DNA of 11,150 nt from Flavobacteriaceae bacterium (GTDB lineage Bacteria > Bacteroidota > Bacteroidia > Flavobacteriales > Flavobacteriaceae), in NCBI GenBank assembly GCA_947377425.1, contig CANCFZ010000061.1:1-11150 (forward strand). Direction: 5' to 3'. The notes beneath the pieces are model-generated. The model was not told the DNA's origin. It saw nothing but the letters and a program-made list of their open reading frames with translations, and made no database searches. This document shows positions 1 through 7,038 of this stretch, piece by piece; position 1 is the first letter of the stretch, and each line of letters opens with the position of its first letter. A program made the translations under genes and the position numbers.

Positions 1-242
1 CTTGCTTTTTCTTTTACAGTTTCAACTGCGTTGTCAATAGCTTCACTAGCAGCAGGAACGTACTCACTTACTTTTTCTTTTGCAATATCTACATATTCTT
101 CTGCTTTATCCATTAATGGTGCTGCAGCTTCTTTTGCTTTTTCAATTGCGTCTCCAGCAATATCTTCTGCTTTATCTGCAATCGAATCAATGTTTTCTTT
201 GGCTGAACCAAATAAGTTTTTAAAAAATCCACCTATTCCCAT
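1..242 (-). CDS. Small helical repeat protein, N-terminal part (runs off the left edge)
   Basis: The gene starts with ATG at 242 and stays open to base 1, so only about 80 residues are visible. The N-terminus reads MGIGGFFKNLFGSAKEN. After it comes a run of amphipathic helix rich in Ala, Lys, Glu and Asp, with loosely repeating units such as DKAEDIAGDAIEKAKEAA and DKAEEYVDIAKEKV. There is no signal peptide or hydrophobic membrane segment in the visible part. The composition resembles YtxH-like or LEA-like stress proteins and apolipoprotein-type surface-binding helices, but this is a likeness of composition, not a family assignment. The neighbour upstream is a broken dodecin gene, 70 nt away. 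The short Gly/Phe-rich head followed by charged helix could bind membranes or other proteins. Function unknown; confidence is in the reading frame, not in a role. Confidence 0.7.
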   Translation of the reverse strand, partial: MGIGGFFKNLFGSAKENIDSIADKAEDIAGDAIEKAKEAAAPLMDKAEEYVDIAKEKVSEYVPAASEAIDNAVETVKEKA

Positions 243-312
243 AATTTTATTATTTTATTGATTAGATTACAATTATACGATTTTATTTAGTTGTTTGAGT
301 AATAATTTGTTA

Positions 313-513
313 TTATTCAATTTCGAAACTCAATTTCAAGTTTACCCTATATTCAGTTACTTTTCCGTCTTTTACACATGCGCTTTTTTCTTGAATATAA
401 ACTGAACGTATATGTTTCAATGATTTTGCTGCTTGTTCTACTGCTTTTTGAGTTGCATCTTCCTAGCTTATTTCTGAGCTTGCAAGTACTTCAATTACTT
501 TTAATACTGCCAT
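313..513 (-). pseudogene. Dodecin (flavin-binding) with in-frame TAG at codon 17
   Basis: Reading from ATG at 513 gives MAVLKVIEVLASSEIS, then TAG (463-465), then EDATQKAVEQAAKSLKHIRS and on through VKDGKVTEYRVNLKLSFEIE to tandem stops TAA (313-315) and TAA (310-312). The full frame is 66 codons, the normal dodecin length, with no frameshift. Dodecins are small dodecameric flavoproteins that store or buffer riboflavin and FMN. Their family motif here is S-W-E-D-A, so the TAG replaces the tryptophan codon TGG by one base. That Trp is the residue known from archaeal dodecin to stack on the isoalloxazine ring. Everything else matches the family well, so the lesion is recent, a sequencing error, or read through. 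No in-frame ATG lies shortly after the stop. I call it a pseudogene with that reservation. Confidence 0.82.
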
Positions 514-542
514 AATATAATAATTAAATTAAAAGAATAAAG

Positions 543-571
543 TTACAATTTATTTGATGATGAAATTGTAA
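543..571. repeat. 9-bp inverted repeat upstream of the dodecin gene
   Basis: TTACAATTT (543-551) and AAATTGTAA (563-571) are perfect inverted copies separated by 11 nt. The element lies between the stop of the SnoaL-like gene and the dodecin ATG, about 30 nt upstream of that start. On the minus strand the second arm overlaps TAACTTTA, a 7-of-8 match to the -7 motif TAnnTTTG that could drive dodecin. It could be an operator, a weak terminator of the gene at 616-978, or chance in AT-rich DNA. The stem is nearly all A-T and so weak as a hairpin. Confidence 0.35.
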
Positions 572-615
572 AAAAAATATAGAATTTTAACTACAATTTG
601 GTGTTTTACAAAATG

Positions 616-978
616 TTAACCATGATAAACGCGAGAAGCAACTATGTTTCCTTCTTTAATTTCAAGAACTTCTGCTACTAACATATCGTCTTCATTTTCA
701 ACAGTTCTTAGGTATTCCATAAAAACTCGATCCGAATTTGCTGTTAACGATGTCACCTTGTAGTTTAATGTTGGTAGTCTTTTAAATGCATCTTGCCACC
801 AAGTTCTTAAAGCACTTTTACCAGTCACTAATCCTTTTGTTTCAGGATGTCTTATTTTTAATTTTGGACTAAAGTGTTCTGCTTCATCATCGTATAATGA
901 CAATAGTTTTTCCAAATTATGTGAGTTGAATGCTTCAAACCAAGCATGTGCAATTGAAAGATTTTTTTGACTTGTCAT
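616..978 (-). CDS. SnoaL-like / NTF2-superfamily protein
   Basis: A 120-residue protein that fills the usual length of a single NTF2-like fold (a cone-shaped alpha+beta barrel). The N-terminal helix region, roughly residues 6-36, carries the typical pattern AWFEAFNSHNLEKLLSLYDD followed by EAEHFSP. The rest alternates as expected for the strands, with GLVTGKSALRTWWQDAFKRL at about 49-68 and a closing strand ending in SRVYHG. Family members include polyketide cyclases, steroid isomerase relatives and many uncharacterised ligand-binding proteins; no catalytic set can be read here, so the substrate is unknown. No signal peptide is seen, so it is cytoplasmic. It follows the terminator of the pseudouridine synthase and has no clear TAnnTTTG promoter of its own, so it may depend partly on read-through. 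The fold call is fairly safe; any specific function would be a guess. Confidence 0.85.
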   Translation of the reverse strand: MTSQKNLSIAHAWFEAFNSHNLEKLLSLYDDEAEHFSPKLKIRHPETKGLVTGKSALRTWWQDAFKRLPTLNYKVTSLTANSDRVFMEYLRTVENEDDMLVAEVLEIKEGNIVASRVYHG

Positions 979-985
979 ATTTTAT

Positions 986-1011
986 AAAAAAAAACCACGA
1001 TTTACGTGGTT
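986..1011 (-). terminator. Rho-independent terminator of the pseudouridine synthase gene
   Basis: On the minus strand AACCACG-TAAAT-CGTGGTT forms a 7-bp stem with a 5-nt loop (993-1011), followed directly by a run of nine T (986-994, partly inside the stem). The TAA stop of the upstream gene (1010-1012) overlaps the base of the stem, so the gene ends inside its own terminator. Confidence 0.8.
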
Positions 1012-1876
1012 AAATGTTTTTAAGATTTATAATTTCTTGCTCAGTAAGTACTCTCCAATTTCCTCTTGGAAGATTTTTCTTGGTTAATCCTGCAAAGGCA
1101 ACTCTATCAACTTTGATTACGGTGTATTTGTAGTGTTCAAAAATAGCGCGAACTACTTTTACGTTTGGAGTTCTTAATTTGATTCCAATTTCATTTTTTG
1201 GTTCGTTTTCAATGTAGCTAATTTCATCTACAAATAATTTATGACCATCTAAAGTTACTCCTTTTGATATTTTTTCTAAATCTTCAAATTTCAAATTCTT
1301 ATCTAATGTAACTTGATATATTTTTGCGGATTTTTGATTTGGCAAACTGAATTTACGAATAATGTCGGTATCATTGGTAAACAATAGTAAGCCTGTTGTG
1401 TTTTTATCCATTCTTCCAACTGGTGCCATTGCCGAACTTGATGCTCCTTTAATCAATTCAGAAACGTTTCTATGTTCTACTTCTTCATTAGAAGTAGTGA
1501 AGTTTTTGGGTTTATTTAATACAAAATATTCCTTTTTTTCGGGCATTAATGTTGCACCATCAAAGTTTACTATATCTCCAGGTTTTACTTTGTATCCCAT
1601 TTCGGTTACTGGAATCCCATTTACTTTAACATTTCCTGATTGGATATAAATATCAGCATCACGACGCGAACAAGCACCTGAATTAGAAATGTATTTATTC
1701 AAACGAATTTCATCCGATTTTATAGGTTTTGGTGTGTTTGGGGAATCTTTTTTGACAACTGGTTTTCTGTTTTGAGAACGTTTGTCCATTGCAGGTTTAG
1801 GAGTAGAAGAAGTTTTTTTTCTGTCTCCACTTGGTTTGCTTGGTCCAGTACCTTTTTTATTATTGGAATTATTCAT
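1010..1876 (-). CDS. RluB/RsuA-family rRNA pseudouridine synthase
   Basis: A 288-residue protein that isomerises a uridine in ribosomal RNA, probably 23S, to pseudouridine. Residues 1-52 are a low-complexity basic tail rich in Lys, Pro, Ser and Asn, probably disordered and RNA-binding. An S4 domain follows at about 57-100 (IRLNKYISNSGACSRRDAD, then VKVNG). The catalytic domain starts near YFVLNKP (117-123). It contains PVGRMDKNTTGLLLFTND, in which Asp157 is the expected catalytic aspartate, and then KIYQV with Tyr187. The C-terminus LPRGNWRVLTEQEI is the usual closing motif of the RluB/RluE/RluF/RsuA group. Which uridine is modified cannot be read from sequence, so I leave the symbol blank. 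The gene has its own promoter (1891-1898) and terminator, so it is a single-gene unit. The start is supported by the promoter lying 14 nt upstream. Confidence 0.93.
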   Translation of the reverse strand: MNNSNNKKGTGPSKPSGDRKKTSSTPKPAMDKRSQNRKPVVKKDSPNTPKPIKSDEIRLNKYISNSGACSRRDADIYIQSGNVKVNGIPVTEMGYKVKPGDIVNFDGATLMPEKKEYFVLNKPKNFTTSNEEVEHRNVSELIKGASSSAMAPVGRMDKNTTGLLLFTNDTDIIRKFSLPNQKSAKIYQVTLDKNLKFEDLEKISKGVTLDGHKLFVDEISYIENEPKNEIGIKLRTPNVKVVRAIFEHYKYTVIKVDRVAFAGLTKKNLPRGNWRVLTEQEIINLKNI

Positions 1877-1890
1877 GCTTTTAATTTTTG

Positions 1891-1898
1891 CAAAGATA
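1891..1898 (-). promoter_or_regulatory. -7 promoter element before the pseudouridine synthase
   Basis: TATCTTTG on the minus strand is an exact match to the Bacteroidota -7 consensus TAnnTTTG. It ends 14 nt before the ATG at 1876. A -33 TTTG box is not clear. Transcription would start around 1884-1887, giving a leader of about 10 nt, A-rich and without a Shine-Dalgarno sequence. Confidence 0.6.
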
Positions 1899-1942
1899 CT
1901 CTTTTTGCGCGGAACTATTAATACTAATATGAAAGCGCAGTT

Positions 1943-2722
1943 TTAGAAATCTTTTTGAATTACGGAGTAGTAGTTTTCAAGGATTTCAGCGAGTACTTTT
2001 GGATTAGTATTGCTGTAAAATGTTTGAATGCTTTTTTTATGAATTTCTCTTAAACCAACATTTTCGGTTACTATTTTTTTAGTTTGTTTTGCAACAGCTT
2101 CACCAGAATCGATTATTTTTATGTTATTAGGAAGTATTTTTTTTATCTGCGGAATTAAATACGGATAATGACTACAGCCAAGAACTAGATAATCTATATT
2201 GGATTCAATCATTGGAGTTAAATATTGTAGTAGTAAAGATTTCATTTCAGAGGAATTAATTTTACCGTTTTCAATTAATTCTACAAGTCCAAATCCGATT
2301 TGTTCAATGATTTGAATGTCTTGAAATTGTTCAATATTTTTGTAAAACAATTCACTATTTAAAGTTCCTTTGGTTGCTAAAATTCCTATTTTTTGGGTTT
2401 GTGAATGAAGTGCAGCTGGTTTAATAGCTGGTTCAATTCCTATAAACGGAACATTGTACTTGTTTCTTAATTCTTTAATGGCATTTGTTGTAGCGGTATT
2501 GCATGCAACAACAATTAATTTGCAATTCTGATTCAAAAGAAACTCAGTGTTTTTAAAACTCAATTGGATTATTTCTTCTTTTGATTTTTCGCCATAAGGT
2601 GCGTTTTTGCTATCTGCTAGATAAATAGTGTCTTCATTGGGAAGCAATTGATGAATTTCCTTCCAAATGGAAGTTCCACCAATTCCAGAATCAAAAAGCC
2701 CAATAGGATTATTGTTTATCAT
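1943..2722 (-). CDS. murI: Glutamate racemase
   Basis: A 259-residue cofactor-independent racemase that converts L-glutamate to D-glutamate for the peptidoglycan stem peptide, in the cytoplasm. The length is normal. The N-terminal motif PIGLFDSGIGG holds the substrate-binding Asp11 and Ser12, and APYGEKS (41-47) is the family P-Y-G loop. The two catalytic cysteines are visible: Cys74 in VVACNTAT and Cys183 in LGCSHYP, the latter next to His185. It is the last gene before the pseudouridine synthase and lies just beyond the terminator of the skp genes. It therefore seems to be transcribed separately, from the TACATTTG element at 2727-2734. The ATG is only 4 nt from that element, so the transcript may be leaderless. 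Confidence 0.96.
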   Translation of the reverse strand: MINNNPIGLFDSGIGGTSIWKEIHQLLPNEDTIYLADSKNAPYGEKSKEEIIQLSFKNTEFLLNQNCKLIVVACNTATTNAIKELRNKYNVPFIGIEPAIKPAALHSQTQKIGILATKGTLNSELFYKNIEQFQDIQIIEQIGFGLVELIENGKINSSEMKSLLLQYLTPMIESNIDYLVLGCSHYPYLIPQIKKILPNNIKIIDSGEAVAKQTKKIVTENVGLREIHKKSIQTFYSNTNPKVLAEILENYYSVIQKDF

Positions 2723-2726
2723 AAAA

Positions 2727-2734
2727 CAAATGTA
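2727..2734 (-). promoter_or_regulatory. -7 promoter element for murI, adjoining the start codon
   Basis: TACATTTG on the minus strand matches TAnnTTTG exactly and ends 4 nt before the murI ATG. It overlaps the last base of the T run of the upstream terminator. A start 5-7 nt downstream would fall on or next to the ATG. The -33 region holds only a weak TTTA about 17 nt upstream, so this remains a candidate. Confidence 0.5.
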
Positions 2735-2767
2735 AAAAAAAACTGCCCAATTAAATTGAGCAGTTTT
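2734..2767 (-). terminator. Rho-independent terminator closing the bamA-skp operon
   Basis: On the minus strand AAAACTGCTCAA (2767-2756) pairs with TTGGGCAGTTTT (2750-2739) around the loop TTTAA. This gives a 12-bp stem with one G-U pair. A run of nine T (2742-2734) follows, overlapping the stem foot. It lies 20 nt after the stop of the short skp gene. The plus strand also has a T-rich run after the hairpin, but nothing on that strand needs terminating. Confidence 0.88.
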
Positions 2768-2787
2768 ATTATTTTTTCAGATTCAGA

Positions 2788-3288
2788 TTAAAATCCTAAA
2801 TCTTTTTTTACATCAACAGTTAAATCTGGACCGTCAGCAAGTAAAAGGTCTGCAGCATTTAATACATATTGGTAACCTTTAGCTTTTCCAACTTTTTGAA
2901 TTGAAGCTTTAACTTTTTCAGTAATAGGCTTCATTAAATCTCCTTCTTTTTTCTGTAAATCTTTTTGTGCGGTTTCTTGATAATCGCCAATTCTTTTAGC
3001 CATATCCTGAACTTCTTGTTGACGTGTTTGGTTTACAGCATCTGTAACGGTTGCAGCTTCACCATCATATTTTTTTAATTTTGCCTGATACTCATCAACC
3101 ATGGTTTTGTATTCGGCTGTATAAGTGTCGCTTAATTTTTTTAATTGATTTTGAGCTTCTAAAACGGCTGGCATTTTAGCCATAATATCTTGTACATCTA
3201 CATGAGCAGTTTTTGCTTGAGCATTAATCGTTTGAAAACCAAGTAAAGCTACTACAGCTATTAAAAGAGTTTTAATTTGTTTCATCAT
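2788..3288 (-). CDS. Skp/OmpH-family periplasmic chaperone
   Basis: A 166-residue secreted protein of the OmpH/Skp family, which holds unfolded outer-membrane proteins in the periplasm on the way to the BAM complex. Residues 1-23 form a signal peptide (MMKQIKTLLIAVVALLGF, cleavage probably after INA). The mature part begins with the family strand AHVDVQDIMAKMP (28-40). Two long charged helices follow at about 42-128, and the chain closes with KGYQYVLNAADLL (137-149), the typical C-terminal strand. Length is normal for Skp. The start could equally be the second Met, three bases further in. It lies 28 nt after a longer paralogue and a little downstream of bamA, whose substrates it would deliver, and a strong terminator follows it. 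Confidence 0.92.
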   Translation of the reverse strand: MMKQIKTLLIAVVALLGFQTINAQAKTAHVDVQDIMAKMPAVLEAQNQLKKLSDTYTAEYKTMVDEYQAKLKKYDGEAATVTDAVNQTRQQEVQDMAKRIGDYQETAQKDLQKKEGDLMKPITEKVKASIQKVGKAKGYQYVLNAADLLLADGPDLTVDVKKDLGF

Positions 3289-3316
3289 TCTAAGTATTAA
3301 TTATTGTTTTAATTTA

Positions 3317-4312
3317 TTAAGGTTTATTATTTTTTGCGTCTTCTTTGGCTTTCTTAGCGGCTTCTCTATCAGCTATAATTTTTAATCTTTTTTCTTCGGC
3401 TGCAATTTTTCTGTCTTCAATCACTTTTTGTCTATCTTCTAAAGATTTCTTTTTAGCTTCTTCAGCCACAGCTTTTTTATCAGCTACAGTTGTGTCAGTA
3501 TTAGTAGACCCATCTTTAGTTGTATCTGTGTTTGACTTATCAGAAACTGTGCCAGTTTTTTTGTTCGCTTTGTCTTCTAAAAATTGTTTTCTTTTGGCAT
3601 CGGCATCGGCTTTCTTTTGCTCGGCTGCTATTTTTTTATCTTCAACCATTTTTAAGCGTTCAGCCTTTCTTTGGTCAGCTAATTTTTGTCGGTCAGAAAG
3701 TTCAGGATTGTCATCAATCATGTCTTGCTTACGTTCTTTTTCTTCTTCCAGTTTTCTTTGCTTAGTAGTCATTTGCTCTCTTTTTTCTGCACGAGTAAGA
3801 ACTTGAACAACTCTATCACTAATATCGTGTTTTTTTGCAGCAAAAAGCATTGTTAAGTCGGATGATTTATCAAAAATATAATCGTATTTCTTAGCTTCAG
3901 CAATATCTTGAACTGCATTGAAAACTTGATCTTGTATTGGTTTTACTAAAACAGCTTTTTGTACAATTAAATCCCCGTTTGGGCCAAATTTTTTCTGAGT
4001 ATATTCTAACAATTCATTTTCCTGAAAAGTAATTTCTTCTTCTCTTTCTTCGATAAGTTCTTTTGTTAATAAAACTTTTTCAGTTTTTAAAGCTTCTTTT
4101 AATTTACTAATATCACTTTTTTTGGTCTCAATTTCTTGTTTCCATTTCTCAGCTTTTTGCTCTAATTGATTTTTTGCTTCAGCATAATCGGGAACTTTTT
4201 CAAGGATATATTCCATGTCAATGTATCCTATTTTTATACCACGTGATTGTGCTTTCCCATTATTTGTTATTAATAATGAAGTGACTAATAGTAATAAAAT
4301 ATATTTCTTCAT
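3317..4312 (-). CDS. Long Skp/OmpH-family protein with charged C-terminal tail
   Basis: A 331-residue protein, about twice the usual Skp length. Residues 1-22 look like a signal peptide (MKKYILLLLVTSLLI, cleavage near GKA). A complete OmpH-like domain follows at about 25-172: it opens with IKIGYIDMEYILEKVPDY, has a long charged coiled coil at 44-107, and closes with KKYDYIFDKSSDLTMLF. The remainder, about 173-331, is a Lys/Glu/Ala/Asp-rich helical extension. It includes a Thr/Asp-rich linker (NTDTTKDGSTNTDTT, 261-275) and repeated units around MVEDKKIAAEQK (222-233) and VIEDRKIAAEEK (297-308). The tail is not part of classical Skp and may be disordered or coiled coil. It lies 34 nt after bamA and 28 nt before the short skp, so the trio forms an outer-membrane-protein delivery unit. 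Chaperone activity is inferred from the domain and position. Confidence 0.88.
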   Translation of the reverse strand: MKKYILLLLVTSLLITNNGKAQSRGIKIGYIDMEYILEKVPDYAEAKNQLEQKAEKWKQEIETKKSDISKLKEALKTEKVLLTKELIEEREEEITFQENELLEYTQKKFGPNGDLIVQKAVLVKPIQDQVFNAVQDIAEAKKYDYIFDKSSDLTMLFAAKKHDISDRVVQVLTRAEKREQMTTKQRKLEEEKERKQDMIDDNPELSDRQKLADQRKAERLKMVEDKKIAAEQKKADADAKRKQFLEDKANKKTGTVSDKSNTDTTKDGSTNTDTTVADKKAVAEEAKKKSLEDRQKVIEDRKIAAEEKRLKIIADREAAKKAKEDAKNNKP

Positions 4313-4338
4313 AACGCTGTTTTTTTTGAAATGTTAAG

Positions 4339-4346
4339 CAAATATA
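4339..4346 (-). promoter_or_regulatory. Possible internal promoter before the skp pair
   Basis: TATATTTG on the minus strand matches TAnnTTTG exactly. It directly abuts the bamA stop codon (4347-4349) and lies 26 nt before the ATG of the long skp gene. No good -33 box is seen in the end of bamA. It could give the chaperone genes extra transcription independent of bamA; chance matches are possible in AT-rich DNA. Confidence 0.4.
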
Positions 4347-7037
4347 CTAAAATTGTTGTCCAATAATGAAATGTGTTTGCCATCCACTTTTTACAGTTGA
4401 ACCTGGAACTGGATCAAAGCCATGTGCAAAGTCAATTCCTAATAAACCAAATGCTGGCATAAATATTCTTATACCAAATCCAGCTGACCTTTGTAATACA
4501 AACGGATTATATTCCTGAAAATTGTTGTAGGATGCTCCTGCTTCAAGAAAAGTTAATCCATATATAGATGCTGCTGCTTTTAATGTTAGCGGATATCTTA
4601 ATTCTAAAGAGAATTTATTGTAAATGGTTCCTCCTGTAGTTGCTGACAATGATTGATTTGGATAACCTCTTAACTGAATAACCTCTCTGCCATCAAGTGC
4701 ATAACTTGCTAATCCATCACCTCCCACAAAATATCTTTCAAAAGGAACAATTCCTCTTGCTGAATTATAGGCTCCAAGATAACCAAATTCTCCTAATGAT
4801 CTAAGAACTAATGCGTGTTGATCAGTGCCAATTAATTTTGTGTACCAGTCAAATTTAAGTTTTATTTTATAATACTCTAACCAATTAAATCTTTTTTGGT
4901 CTACTTTTCCTTGATTTTTATCGGCCAAAGTATAATCGTCAACTTTGTAATAACCTGTGTATGTTTTTCCATCAGCATTACTTACGAATGTTCCGTATTT
5001 AAGGTAATCGCCAATTTGAGCAGTATTTCCAGTACTATTTGGAATTGGAGTTGCATTAGATCCATCATAGACCATTTTGTATTCTTTTTGAAATTCTAAA
5101 TTCGCATAGTCAATTCCATTAAACATAGAATAGGGTAATGTAAATTTTGCATTAACACTAAATTCAGAACCTTTTGTTGGGTAAACAGGATTAACACCTT
5201 TACTGTTTCTAGTTAAACCAATATTGAATGCAAAGTTTTTTGAAGATCCGTTTCCAAATGTAAATAAACCTGTGTTATAATTGTGTAAATCATAGTGTTG
5301 AAAACTTAATGCTGTTGACAACATGAAATAATCATCAGGAACAGTAAGCCTTTTTGCTAAACCAACCGAAAGTGAAGTAATGTTAAAACTTTTGCTTTTG
5401 TCGATACTGCTGTATGAGCCAGAATATAAAAATTGTTTGCTTTGAGAAATCGAAGTAGAGAAACTTACAGGTTTTTTACCGCCAAACCATGGTTCGGAAA
5501 ATGATAAACTATAGGTTCTAAAGAAGGTACTCGCCTGTAAACGTAAAGACACTTTTTGGCCATCACCCATTGGTAACGGATGATAAGCTTCTTTTTTGAA
5601 TAAGTTTTGAATAGAAAAATTATTGAAAGACAAACCAAGCGTTCCAATAAAACCACCACCACCATAACCTCCTTGAAGTTCAACTTGACTGGATCCTTTT
5701 TCTTTAAGGTTATATTCTATATCTACTGTTCCGGCTGTTGGGTCAACATTTTTGAATTTTGGATCAATTGCCTCTGGATCAAAGAATCCTAATTGTCCAA
5801 TTTCACGAATTGTTCTAACCAAATCTTCTTTACTGTATTTTTCACCTGGCTTAGTTCTTAATTCACGGTAGATTACTTTATCGTTTGTTTTGTCATTTCC
5901 AACAACAGATATTTTATTGAAATAAGCGATTGGACCTTCAACAACTCTGATTTCAAAATCGATAGAATCATTAGCAGTTTTAACTTCAACAGGATTTATA
6001 GTTGAAAATAAATAACCATTATTTTGATACAAATTTGTGATATCTTCACTGTCTGGTTTTGATTTGTCGGCTACTCTTTTTTCTAAAAGAACACCATTAT
6101 ATACATCACCTTTTTTGATGCCTAATATGTTATTTAATAATTGGTCAGAATAAACAGAGTTTCCCAAAAATTTAATGTTTCCAAAGTAATATTTTCTTCC
6201 TTCTTCAACTTTAATGTTGATGGCTACTTTATTTCTTTTTTTGTCTAACCAAACAGAATCTGCAACAATTCTAGCATCACGATAACCGTTTTCTTTATAC
6301 TTATCCATGACTTTTACTAAATCTTCGTCATATTTCTTTTTAATGAATTTAGACGATTTTAAAACCCTTATAGGATTTATTTGTTTAGTGTTTTTCATTG
6401 CTTTACGAAGTTTCTGATCGGAAAATTTTTCGTTGCCTTCAAAAGCTATTTGCCTGATTTTTATTTTTTCTCCTTTATCAATAGTAACAATCATATTAAC
6501 ATTGTTCTTTACAGAATCAGCAGGTATTGTTCTGATGTTGACCTTGGTGTTAAAAAAACCGTCTTTTTTATATTTATTCTCAAGGTAATTTTTAGTAGTA
6601 GTTAGTAAGTTTTCATTAACAATTTTTCCTTTTGTCAATGAATTTTCTTTAATTAAATCTTCTACTTTATTTTTCTTTACACCTACAAATTTCACTTCGT
6701 TTAGTTTGGGTAATTCTGTAATTTCTAAGTCTAAATAGATACTATCACCTTTTACATTGTTAACATAAAAATCAATATCACTAAACAGTCCAAGTTTTCC
6801 TAATTTTTTTATTGCATTGCTTATCTCTTCGCCAGGAACAGTTATGTTTTGTCCTTTTTCTAAGCCAGCAAATGTTACAACAGTTTGTTGATTGTAACTT
6901 ATTTTACCCAATACATTTACATTTCCAAGAATATATTTTTTCCCTTGCTCGAAAGGTAATCGGTCTTGCGCACTTGATTGAAAAACAACTCCTAAAAATA
7001 AAAGTGTTATAAATGTTTTAATGAAATTCTTTGACAC
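4347..7037 (-). CDS. bamA: Outer membrane protein assembly factor BamA
   Basis: BamA is the Omp85 core of the BAM complex, which folds beta-barrel proteins into the outer membrane. With a GTG start at 7037 the protein has 896 residues. I chose this start because the sequence from there opens with a clean signal peptide (VSKNFIKTFITLLFLGVVF, ending SSAQ at about 21-24) and because GTG follows the uppS stop after one base (TAA-A-GTG). Upstream ATGs in the same frame, such as 7115 or 7172, would put 26-45 non-signal residues in front and overlap uppS. Five POTRA repeats follow at roughly 33-110, 111-191, 192-282, 283-369 and 370-450, each closing with a turn such as KVEEG or VVEGP. Then comes a C-terminal barrel. 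It has the conserved RGYP (about 790-793) of loop 6 and ends in Phe, as a beta-signal should. A polar segment at about 655-720 looks like an enlarged loop. Confidence 0.95.
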   Translation of the reverse strand: MSKNFIKTFITLLFLGVVFQSSAQDRLPFEQGKKYILGNVNVLGKISYNQQTVVTFAGLEKGQNITVPGEEISNAIKKLGKLGLFSDIDFYVNNVKGDSIYLDLEITELPKLNEVKFVGVKKNKVEDLIKENSLTKGKIVNENLLTTTKNYLENKYKKDGFFNTKVNIRTIPADSVKNNVNMIVTIDKGEKIKIRQIAFEGNEKFSDQKLRKAMKNTKQINPIRVLKSSKFIKKKYDEDLVKVMDKYKENGYRDARIVADSVWLDKKRNKVAINIKVEEGRKYYFGNIKFLGNSVYSDQLLNNILGIKKGDVYNGVLLEKRVADKSKPDSEDITNLYQNNGYLFSTINPVEVKTANDSIDFEIRVVEGPIAYFNKISVVGNDKTNDKVIYRELRTKPGEKYSKEDLVRTIREIGQLGFFDPEAIDPKFKNVDPTAGTVDIEYNLKEKGSSQVELQGGYGGGGFIGTLGLSFNNFSIQNLFKKEAYHPLPMGDGQKVSLRLQASTFFRTYSLSFSEPWFGGKKPVSFSTSISQSKQFLYSGSYSSIDKSKSFNITSLSVGLAKRLTVPDDYFMLSTALSFQHYDLHNYNTGLFTFGNGSSKNFAFNIGLTRNSKGVNPVYPTKGSEFSVNAKFTLPYSMFNGIDYANLEFQKEYKMVYDGSNATPIPNSTGNTAQIGDYLKYGTFVSNADGKTYTGYYKVDDYTLADKNQGKVDQKRFNWLEYYKIKLKFDWYTKLIGTDQHALVLRSLGEFGYLGAYNSARGIVPFERYFVGGDGLASYALDGREVIQLRGYPNQSLSATTGGTIYNKFSLELRYPLTLKAAASIYGLTFLEAGASYNNFQEYNPFVLQRSAGFGIRIFMPAFGLLGIDFAHGFDPVPGSTVKSGWQTHFIIGQQF

Positions 7038-7038
7038 T

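Noticed and set aside
31..261. Plus-strand frame at the left edge, rich in Ser and Ala
   Set aside because: It is the antisense of the Ala/Lys/Glu-rich helical gene, whose codon pattern explains the open frame.
300..315. TAATAA-TTTG-TTATTA hairpin at the dodecin stop
   Set aside because: Six A-T pairs only, made largely of the tandem stop codons; too weak to call a terminator.
3345..3806. Long plus-strand open frame opposite the long skp gene
   Set aside because: Antisense shadow of a Lys/Glu-rich repeat region; composition (Ser, Phe, Leu) is what the complement of such codons gives, with no motif.
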